A stretch of 39,249 bases of DNA from a virus, in IMG/VR virus record IMGVR_UViG_3300017951_000038, positions 1 to 39,249 of that record, one strand, 5' to 3'. Shown here in pieces: positions 17,667-26,300 of the stretch; position 1 is the first letter of the stretch; each line of letters opens with the position of its first letter. The notes under the pieces were generated by a model. It saw nothing but the letters and a program-made list of their open reading frames with translations, ran no database searches and was not told the DNA's origin. The position numbers and the translations under genes were made by a program.

Positions 17667-18119
17667 TTAGATGTCCTGTGTCGAGTAAATTACTACTCCG
17701 TTCTCTTTTAGATATTTTATACCGGCGCTATGAGTTGTTAGCGGTGTGTAAACTTGTACTATCCCGCCATGATGAATCGCCTTGGCGCACATTAAACACG
17801 GGTCACAATTTACAATTAGCCAAGCGCCAAGTGTAGATATGCCCGTTCTTGTAGCGTTTAAAATGGCGTTCATTTCTGCATGGTGGCACCCTACATCATT
17901 CTGTGTGCCGCTTGTAATGTACCTGATCTCCCTTTGACAAAATGAGCCGCCACAAAGCGCCTTATCTGACCCTCTAGGCGTTCCATTGTAGCCCTCGCTT
18001 ATTGTCGTGTTCGATTGTGGGTCTATTATTAAAGCGCCCACTTTACGCCGTCCACATGGGCTAGCGCTGGCAATTAGCTTGCACTGTTCAATTCTGATTT
18101 TTAAATGCTTAGGGTTCAT
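17667..18119 (-). CDS. dCMP deaminase
   Basis: A 150-aa zinc enzyme converting dCMP to dUMP, the substrate for thymidylate synthesis. It has the cytidine/deoxycytidylate deaminase motifs: SEGYNGTPRG, HAEMNAI (zinc His and proton-shuttle Glu) and DPCLMCAKAI (two zinc Cys). An extra CGGSFCQRE element gives the longer form typical of phage and Gram-positive dCMP deaminases. GAGAGGA precedes ATG 18119. It lies 48 bases upstream of the reductase start, which makes a shared role in nucleotide supply very likely. Confidence 0.9.
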   Translation of the reverse strand: MNPKHLKIRIEQCKLIASASPCGRRKVGALIIDPQSNTTISEGYNGTPRGSDKALCGGSFCQREIRYITSGTQNDVGCHHAEMNAILNATRTGISTLGAWLIVNCDPCLMCAKAIHHGGIVQVYTPLTTHSAGIKYLKENGVVIYSTQDI

Positions 18120-18162
18120 AGGTTCCTCTCAATAACTTTTTAGGGTTAATGAGAGTAGAACA

Positions 18163-21100
18163 TTAAGCGGCGCCGTTCAATGCCTTATAGAGCGCTGCAC
18201 GGTAGTTAATTAAACTATGTGCACTTTTCTTTACGGGGTTAAGCGCCCTATATAGTTTTTGAATGTCCGCCTTAATCTTTGCTCTGATCTTTTCCCTATG
18301 TTCCGGCTCTCTTGTTCCCTCATTGAACATTGGACCATATTTATGGGCCTGTGTGACTCGTGGCTTTAATGGTCCTAGCACCTTTTCGGCGTGAATATCT
18401 AAGCGCTGGTGCATTAGAATTAATTCATTGTCGATTGCACGTTGCTTCTTTGATCTCATTAGCGTTTTAGTCGGGGTTTCCTTTGCCACTGTGAGGAATC
18501 TTGAGCGGTCGTAAATCTGCGCTATCTCACTTGGATTGAGCTCACTTGAATAATTGGTCAATCGTTCCTCGCTCAAACTCGGTGTAATTCTGACCGCTGC
18601 ACTTTCGGCGCTTTGGTCGCTTGCCGTTTCAATTAGTTGAGCTCTTGCCGGTGCCGGTGCTGGTGCTGGTGTTTGTGCTTCTGAGCTTTTAGGGTACTTC
18701 TCTCTCATTTTTTCTATAAGGTTTATATAGCTCTGTCTAGTACCATGATTCTGCTGGACCTCTGCTTCTTTTGCTGTTGATTTAAAAGGTTTTCTAAGAG
18801 AAATCCACCCGCCCGTTGAATTGTCATTAGCGCTAAGTTGTCTTTGGGCCCATTCGCTTAAATGTTCTTTTATGTACTCTCTAATTTGCGTTTCTACTTT
18901 CTCTTTTGTGTTTTGTATATCTCTAAAGCTTTTTATTCGTCCCGCTGCGCTTCTTTTGTTTTCTAAGCTCTCAAGCCTTAATAGCTGTTCTTTTATGACT
19001 TGTAAGTCTTTTCCTTGCTTGATAATCGGCTCGGGTGCGGGTGCTGGTGCGGGCTCGCTCTCTCTGCTCGGTTCAAGGCTTGTTTTAGCAATATCTTTTA
19101 AGACTTGCTCAAGGGTGTCTTTGACAATAGTTTCTGTAAGCTTTTTTGCTGCTGGGCCTTGGGGCGTTATTGTGAAATGGAATCGGGTGGACGAGTTTTC
19201 CAATAGGCCGTCTATAATAGCTTGGTTATTATTCTTAGATAGTGCTTCATTTAGTAAGCTTTCGCTTCTCTGCTTATAGACTTTTTTTGCTTCCTTGGTG
19301 AGCTCTATCGTTTCCTCTATTCCGGACTTTAGTTTTTCATCTTCTTTTAGATTGGATGCCTTAATGGTGTCTAGTCTGTTTTGGGCTTGTTCAATGTGAT
19401 AGTCAAAGATGCTGATCGCCCGTTCTTCTGTTTTGTTTTTTCGCTTGGCTGCTGTGTCTTTTGTTCTCTTTACTGCATTTCCTATACCTAATGTTAATAA
19501 CTCATTAGCAATCTTTCCAATTTCCTCTTTCTGTGCTCTTACTTCTCCAATAGTGTTAAGACTTAATTTTTCTCGGATAAAGTCAGATATTCCCCTAGGG
19601 TTCCCCCTTTCATTTCGGACCGCTTTATTATTTCGGTCAAAGGTGATTACTGTCCTTACTTGAAAGTTTTTATATTCCTTTGCAAGCGGGTTTGTTTCGG
19701 TTGCGTTCTCTATACCTTGTAATAGTCCTCGCTCTCTTATCCCGCTTTCCGCCGCTAGTCTATCTGGCTCTAGCTTCTTTTTTAGGCTGGCTAGTGTTTC
19801 ATCTTCGTAAACGCCCCGCACTTCGGATTCGTCAATAAGCGCCCTCGTTTGATATAACTCTCCGGCTGTCACTTCTTTGAATACTTTTCTTTTTTTAGCT
19901 TGGCGGGGTTCGCTAAAGTTTATCTCGGGCATAGTCTCAAAGTTGCTGGCGCTTAGCTTGGCGGCGGCTTCATCAAAACGCTTTGTAATTTGAGCCCGTT
20001 GGCTTGGGGTTAGCTGCGGTACTGATGAAGACTCGGACCGGCGGTCTTTATGTCTAAAGTATCTTTCTTTTAGGTGTTGGATTATTTCAGCATCTGTTTC
20101 TGTTCTTGTTTCTTCAAAGATCTGTTTAGCTCTTGCTACATACTCTTTTTCAAAATCTAAGTATTCTTGCTTTGCTAATTCTCGGTGTGCTGGTGTTTTG
20201 CTGTCTCTAATAATCCTCTTGGCTAGTTTTCCATAGCCGTTATGTAAAGAGTTTCTTGCTATGATAGATAGGTAATCTGTTCTAAAGTCTTTTAATAATG
20301 CTTTAAGAGAATCAAAGTCTCCTTTTTCAGCAAAGTTTATGAGTTGTGTGTGCGCCGTTTGGTTATGGTTCCATGCATTGACTAGTTTTAACTTATCAGA
20401 ATCTTGGACTACTTGTTTTAGGTCATATAAGCTCGGTGTGTAGCCTGTTTGGAATCTAGCTTGATAATGTCCTCTTGAAGCTGTTTCGTCCAATAAGCGC
20501 TTAATTTCGGGACGCTCGTTCCTATCCCAATAGGTCCCCTTTAGGCCGTCTGTTTTATCACTTGTCGTTATGTCGCTAGATTCTATAAGCTCGGCTCTTG
20601 CTGGGACTTTCTGTTGGCGCTGTTCCATTAAGCCCATGCGTCTTGCGGCGCTTTGTCTGTCTCTTTGTAAATCCCTGTTTTGAAAGTCTATAAAGTCTTT
20701 TTGTGGGTCTGTGTCAAAGCTATTAATAGCTGCGCTTAGGGCTTCATCTATTGACTTGTATTCGCCTAATTCCATTTGAGAAGCTTGGGCTTCACTTATC
20801 TCTTTTCGACTTTCGGGTGTTAATGAAATGGATGTATATACTTTTGTCCTTGTGCCCGCTAAGAGTTGACCACTAGCCCCTATAGGTCCGCCCTGCACTC
20901 TTAGCCCCTCTCTTTCATATTGAAAATATCTTCTCGTGCCTATTGGTGTCTTTGTCTCAAAGTAAGTAGGCTCTCCAAACCATTTTTTAGCATCCTCGGC
21001 GGTTCTTTCGCCTTTCGGTGGTAGCTTGCTTTCGGGCATAGTCTCAAAGTTGCTGGCGCTTAGTTTTTCAAGATTATTAAGTGCTGTTCTTAAGCTTCTT

Positions 21101-23325
21101 CTTGATTTGTTTCTTTCCTTTTGAATGTCGCCATGGTCTTGTCTTGACCCTCTTAAAAGTGTCTGCTCATTTTTAAAGTGACTTAAAGACCCTCTCATTT
21201 CCATTAATATGTGTTGTTTAGGTGTTCTGTCTTGGAACGGCGTGTCGCTAGGGTGTACAGTGTCCTTAAAATCGTTGTCTATGATCTTTTGGATATGTTC
21301 AATCAACTTTTTGTCTGCATTAATTGAAGCTCTTGCTCTCCTACCGTTTTTGATTTCATCTTTCTCTAAGCTCTCTTTTAGTAGTGAGTGCGCTTCTTTG
21401 AGCCGTTGTGTTGTACCGCTTTCAGCTCCGGGCATAGTCTCAAAGTTATCTACGCTTTCAGCTTCGGGCATAGTCTCAAAGTTATTGGTAGCCGGTGCCG
21501 TTGTTGGGCTGTCGGTCGGCTTGCCCTCTACCTCTAAAGCAAACTTGCGGGCGTCCTCTGCATTTTTGAATAGGTAGGCTTTCGCATAGCGGCTATCATA
21601 GCGCCCCTTATATTTCTTAGCTATCTGTACACGGCGCTTAAACTCGTCACGGTCTACACGGTCTTTTTGTTTCGCTGTGAACAGCTTAACGCCGGTCTTC
21701 GTGTGTGTATGCTCGGCAAGCTCAAAGTTATCAATCTTGGCGGGCTGTGGTGCTGGCCCTTGCACCGGTTCCGGTGTCTCAATTAATTGAGCACGGGCGG
21801 CGGGTTGTGATGCTGGCTCTTGTACCGGCTCGGGCATAGTCTCAAAGTTATCCTTAGATTGTGCTTGGTATGCGGCCTTGTTTTCCTCGCCTCTAAGTAT
21901 TTCAATAAGGTCACTTAAGAGTATATCCCTTAATAAGTCGCCTGTCACATTGATAGGGTGGACGGGGTGTTTAATTAATTTTGATTTAAGGTCTTTAACC
22001 TGTCCGGCCTTAACCTTTATTGTTGCGGTAATACCTCTATCGTAAATTGCTTCTATTTCGGGGAAGAATCTTTTTACCCTTGTAAATAGTTCTCTACTGT
22101 TTGCCGGTTGTTTAAAGGTATGTTCCCCTGTTTGGTCTTCTAGCTCTTTTATATCCTTTAAAAGATTCGTCTTAACTTCTGCGTAAATCTCTGTTGTAAA
22201 CTCATTAGGCCGGTTTAAGCGGCTAGGGTTGTGGGGGTGTTCGTATATGTTTTTAAGGTACCGCAATCTTTCTTTGTTTGTGTTTAGCGTTCTTCTATAC
22301 CCTGTAAAAGTCTTTGGTGGGATTGGTTTGTATTGCCCTTGAACCGGGTCCGGTGTTCGCATCAAGGCGCCCACTTCCTTGTTAGGCTCTTGCTTCGCTG
22401 CTTGCTCTCTATACCAACTAGCATAGCGCTCTCTTGCTGTTGCTGGTAATTTAATGCCCGCTTTATCTGCCGCCGCTTGTAGTCTATTAAACGCCGCTTT
22501 AAGCCCTATATGCTTCGGGGTGTCTCGCTTCATGCGCTCATAGGTTTCTTTTTTCGCTTGAAAGTTTTCTTTAAGCGCTTGCCCGTGTTCTTTCATAAGT
22601 AGCGCTTTGAGCTCGCTCTTTGTCATGGTGACGCTGCGCCCTGTTTCGTCATGCTCAACTACAACGACACTACCCTTTACAGCTTTTACATGAAAGTGTC
22701 CGGCTTGTCCGCTTTGGGGGTCCTTTAGTTTAAATGCATCACCCGCTTTCGTATCTTCCGCTGCGCCCGTTATGCCCGTTTTTCCTCTGTGCACATGGTA
22801 GAAATACTCCCAACGCTTCCGCCCGTGTTTGTCATATCCTCTAAACTTTTTATAGTCGTATAAATGCCCCGCCCCTTTTTCTAGCTCGTCATGCTCAAGA
22901 TAATGATAAGCGCTTTGAATAGCGTATGCGGCTCGGTCAATCTTGCTCTGTACCCACTCGGCTAGGTCCTTATCGTCGGGGGCGCTCTCTAACATTTCAG
23001 CGAGTCTATTCGCATAGTCAGCAAGTAGCTTCGCACGGCGCCGGCTCATTGGTACGTCTTGATTTGATTTAAGTGCTTTGTTCATAGTCGCCGGACTTGG
23101 CGCTTTGGTGTTTAGTATACTATCCATGCAAGCCTGTACTTCTTTCGCACTAAATAGACTAGGTTCGCTTATGCTGTAATCTAAAGCTTCATTAGCAAGC
23201 CATTTAGGGACTTTTTGCCCGCTGGCGGTTAGGTGCTTTAACGCTTTAATTATTGGTTGCTTTCGTCCGGCTTTATCACCGGCTTTCGTACCGTTTGGCG
23301 CTAGGTTTGTGATAAGTATATTCAT
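18163..23325 (-). CDS. Giant multidomain internal (polyvalent-type) protein
   Basis: A 1720-aa protein, the largest here, starting at ATG 23325 behind AAGGG. Order: N-terminal helices with EWVQSKIDRAAYAIQSAYHY (about 120-142), a motif seen in phage head-linked proteins; the shared module at about 150-290; an ELAEHTHTKTG...FKNAEDARKF region at about 540-590, like the KTG/AKK-type domain of large polyvalent proteins; then long charged coiled-coil stretches to the end. Five exact NFETMPE linkers (about 493, 617, 629, 760, 1129) and three R-A-[QE]-L-I-E-[TS] linkers separate segments. Ala/Pro tracts (PAPAPAPEP) act as spacers. No catalytic site is recognised. It is likely packaged and injected; its biochemical role is unknown. 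Confidence 0.6.
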   Translation of the reverse strand: MNILITNLAPNGTKAGDKAGRKQPIIKALKHLTASGQKVPKWLANEALDYSISEPSLFSAKEVQACMDSILNTKAPSPATMNKALKSNQDVPMSRRRAKLLADYANRLAEMLESAPDDKDLAEWVQSKIDRAAYAIQSAYHYLEHDELEKGAGHLYDYKKFRGYDKHGRKRWEYFYHVHRGKTGITGAAEDTKAGDAFKLKDPQSGQAGHFHVKAVKGSVVVVEHDETGRSVTMTKSELKALLMKEHGQALKENFQAKKETYERMKRDTPKHIGLKAAFNRLQAAADKAGIKLPATARERYASWYREQAAKQEPNKEVGALMRTPDPVQGQYKPIPPKTFTGYRRTLNTNKERLRYLKNIYEHPHNPSRLNRPNEFTTEIYAEVKTNLLKDIKELEDQTGEHTFKQPANSRELFTRVKRFFPEIEAIYDRGITATIKVKAGQVKDLKSKLIKHPVHPINVTGDLLRDILLSDLIEILRGEENKAAYQAQSKDNFETMPEPVQEPASQPAARAQLIETPEPVQGPAPQPAKIDNFELAEHTHTKTGVKLFTAKQKDRVDRDEFKRRVQIAKKYKGRYDSRYAKAYLFKNAEDARKFALEVEGKPTDSPTTAPATNNFETMPEAESVDNFETMPGAESGTTQRLKEAHSLLKESLEKDEIKNGRRARASINADKKLIEHIQKIIDNDFKDTVHPSDTPFQDRTPKQHILMEMRGSLSHFKNEQTLLRGSRQDHGDIQKERNKSRRSLRTALNNLEKLSASNFETMPESKLPPKGERTAEDAKKWFGEPTYFETKTPIGTRRYFQYEREGLRVQGGPIGASGQLLAGTRTKVYTSISLTPESRKEISEAQASQMELGEYKSIDEALSAAINSFDTDPQKDFIDFQNRDLQRDRQSAARRMGLMEQRQQKVPARAELIESSDITTSDKTDGLKGTYWDRNERPEIKRLLDETASRGHYQARFQTGYTPSLYDLKQVVQDSDKLKLVNAWNHNQTAHTQLINFAEKGDFDSLKALLKDFRTDYLSIIARNSLHNGYGKLAKRIIRDSKTPAHRELAKQEYLDFEKEYVARAKQIFEETRTETDAEIIQHLKERYFRHKDRRSESSSVPQLTPSQRAQITKRFDEAAAKLSASNFETMPEINFSEPRQAKKRKVFKEVTAGELYQTRALIDESEVRGVYEDETLASLKKKLEPDRLAAESGIRERGLLQGIENATETNPLAKEYKNFQVRTVITFDRNNKAVRNERGNPRGISDFIREKLSLNTIGEVRAQKEEIGKIANELLTLGIGNAVKRTKDTAAKRKNKTEERAISIFDYHIEQAQNRLDTIKASNLKEDEKLKSGIEETIELTKEAKKVYKQRSESLLNEALSKNNNQAIIDGLLENSSTRFHFTITPQGPAAKKLTETIVKDTLEQVLKDIAKTSLEPSRESEPAPAPAPEPIIKQGKDLQVIKEQLLRLESLENKRSAAGRIKSFRDIQNTKEKVETQIREYIKEHLSEWAQRQLSANDNSTGGWISLRKPFKSTAKEAEVQQNHGTRQSYINLIEKMREKYPKSSEAQTPAPAPAPARAQLIETASDQSAESAAVRITPSLSEERLTNYSSELNPSEIAQIYDRSRFLTVAKETPTKTLMRSKKQRAIDNELILMHQRLDIHAEKVLGPLKPRVTQAHKYGPMFNEGTREPEHREKIRAKIKADIQKLYRALNPVKKSAHSLINYRAALYKALNGAA
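19926..21852 (-). repeat. NFETMPE linker repeat, five copies in the 1720-aa gene
   Basis: The 19-base word CGGGCATAGTCTCAAAGTT (plus strand) occurs at 19926, 21033, 21429, 21465 and 21831, always in the same frame, coding NFETMP(E/G). The copies at 19926 and 21033 share a longer block with the same SASNFETMPE context. A decayed copy (DNFELAEH) sits near 21720. Confidence 0.95.
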
Positions 23326-23326
23326 C

Positions 23327-26300
23327 TTAATTCCCTTTAAGTTTCAATAATCCTTTGTGAGCGGTTGCATAAACTCCCGCCCAAAATGAAGCATTTGTAA
23401 GGCTCTGCTCGGCGTCAATGATCTTATTAGTATGGTCTTCTATAATTAAGTCGCCTTTTCTCTCTGCAACTATCTTCATCCTACTATAAAAAGCTTCTAA
23501 GTTTTCGGACGTTTTGGGGTTTTTAAAAAACTCTCTATCAAAAGAGTTGGTAAACCATTCTTGTCCTTTATCTAGTTTCTTTTTCTGTGCCTTTGTTTTA
23601 AACGCTGGCGCTATTTCCTCAAGACTGCTCTCTGCTGTTAACATATCGCTTGCTTGTTCTTGTTGCGGTTGTTGTACCTGTTCCCGCTGTTCTATTTCGT
23701 CGCCTTGTGCATCCAAGTTTAGATTTTCGAGCTCTTTAATTCCTAGCAAGCTTGCAATGCTGTTTAAGTCACTTAGCTGGCGGCGTTCGTCCGCCGTTGT
23801 CCTAATTGCGCCCTCGTCGGCTACCATTACCCGCCCCGCCGCTTGTGCTGCTTGGCTTATTTTGCTGGTGACTACTCGGTCTTTTACTCGCTCTATCTCT
23901 GAACCTGTAGGCCTTAAAATCGTTGTCTTTCTTCTTTGGCCTTGTCGGTAAACTCTCGCTGTTGATTGTGTCAAAGTGTCCGGCGCCCAAGGTGTGTTTA
24001 AATGGGCAACAAAATTGGCCCGCTTCTGTAAATTGGCCCCTGTTTCTAGCGCTTTCGTCTGCCCTAAGATTACTTTTATTTCACCCTCATTTAGTCTTTG
24101 TTCGATCTCTCGTCGCTTTTTTGAGCTAACGGCCCCGTAATAAAGCTCTATTTGTTCTGCTGGGATGCCCCTTTTGACAAGTGCTTCCTTTGCTTCTCTT
24201 AACCCGCCTACATACTCACAAAATAAAACGGCCCCCGTTTCCGGATTGGTTTCCAAGTGTTCTACTGCGGCGTCCGCTATGACTCCCATTTTTGGCGTTT
24301 CATATTCGGGGTTATAGATTTCAAACAAGGCTTTAGTCTCGGCGCTACAAGCGGCGGGGTCCACGGCTATTTGATCAAGTCTAATAGCAAGGCTATCCAT
24401 GCCTGAAACGGCCATACTCCAAGCAAGTATTTCTTGAGCTCTTTCATTATCCTTTTTTATGATCTCTTTAAAATAACTAGGCTCGTTTATACACTTAACC
24501 ATATCAGCATTTAAGCTGTCTGTTCTAAGAAATGCTTGGCGAAATTGCGGCGGTAGCCTTTCCGGTTCGGGGTGCCCTATATAGCGCCTTGCCATTGCTT
24601 TCGCTTCACAAAGTGGGCCTAGCACTGTGATTAATTCGGTTTGTGTTTTATCAAGATTTAAAGCTGGTGCTATGTCTATTCGATTAGGTAGGTCTAGTTT
24701 GGCGTCGGGGTCGTTTGTTGATCTAACAAAAAGCATTTCAGCGTTTAGGTGATGAAATTCGTTTAGCCTTGCGGGGTTAAATGTCACCGGTGTTTTAATT
24801 GTTTTCGTTCCATATTGAGTAGGAACATCTTCCGAGACTGATAAACAATAACGGTCCTCAAAGTCCTCTTGGCTAATGTCCCAATTAGGGTTTACTCTTG
24901 CCATTATATTATAAAAATCAATAGGCTTGTTGGGTTTCGGGGTTCCGGTCATCCCTACTACCCGCCCCGCTTGGGCGCTTAATTCTCCAAATGCTAAACC
25001 TTGTGAGCTATCAGCCTTGTATTTATGAACCTCGTCCGCAATAAATAAAGTGTCTTGATCTACTAGCTGCGTAATATGTGCAAAATCGCCCGCTTTGCTT
25101 TTAGCGTTGGGTTTTGGCTTTCTTATTGTTTCGGGGTTGATTACTAAAACATCAATTTCCCCGTTTTTAAACTTCTCATAAGCTGCAAGCCGTTTCTTTT
25201 TAGATGCGCCGGATAGGACTTCATACTTTACATCGCTCAAGCCGCTTAAGTGCTCTATCCAAGACCCGTGAGCGCTTAAGGGCGCTGTAACTATCATGCG
25301 CTTTGTTTCTTTTTTAGACTTCAAGTGTTTATATAAGCCTAGTGCGCTTAAAGTTTTACCTAGTCCCATTTCCATAGCCCAAACTACACGGGGCTTTGCT
25401 AGTGCAAAATTGATTGCTTTCTTTTGGTATTCGTGAAAACTCCAACCTTTTTCTTTCATCTTTTCCATGCCGCTGGGGATTTCTAGCTGCGCATTTTCAT
25501 GTAAGGGGTGCCTTAGTGTGCCGGTAAACTGTTCTTCTAAATTGAGATAGTTATAATAAAACTTTTCTCGCTCATCATCATTTAAGCCGGCCCACCAATT
25601 CGCAAGGCGGGATATAGGTTTAGCAAGTTTTTGTCTTGCGCCCTCGCCTAGCCGGTCCCCTTTTGACGCTCTAGCAATTAACCCAAATATAAAGTTTCGG
25701 TTGCTTTCGTTTTTGCCAAGTGCATCAAAGAATCCAAGGTCCCGTAAGTCGGGATTCTCATTTAGCATGTAATTAGCCCAAGTCGCTTTTTTTTCTATCT
25801 CAAAGTCAAACTTAGACAAGTCTAGTGCAAGAAAATTGGGCGGTAAGCCGGCGCTTAAAGATACACCCTCTTTGGTTCCTCGGCTGTCAAATATCCTTGT
25901 TTCTGAATCAGCAAAAACAAGCTCTAGTCCGTGTTCTTCCGCATGGTAAATTAATGTTTTCCAATTAGGTGTCCCTACGCTGGTAATGTCTTTTTTTCCC
26001 TCAACCATTAAAAAGTGATGATGCGCCTTTTTTAGCCCGTGTGCATTGTATCTATGGTCATAAGATGAAAAGCGGCTATTTAAAAGTAAGTCGGGGCTTT
26101 CTGCGTCATATAATGTTCGCCATTTATCTGCACCTTTAGCCCGTACCCATACTTTAATTTCTCTATGATTATCAAAGTCCCTTGGATGAATTGCGCCGTG
26201 TGGTATTTCAAAGCTATAATTAAATGACTTTAAATGGACCTCATGTTCTCTGTATGTTTCCTCTTTGGGTTCAAGCCATTGATTGTCTTTTTTGTATCGT

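Noticed and set aside
18821-21577. Plus-strand hydrophobic frames inside the 1720-aa gene
   Set aside because: They mirror the charged minus-strand gene, lack ribosome sites and have membrane-like composition expected of antisense to Lys/Glu-rich code.
11691-21852. CRISPR-like repeats
   Set aside because: The 19-base repeats have irregular spacing from tens to over a thousand bases and lie in frame within coding sequence.
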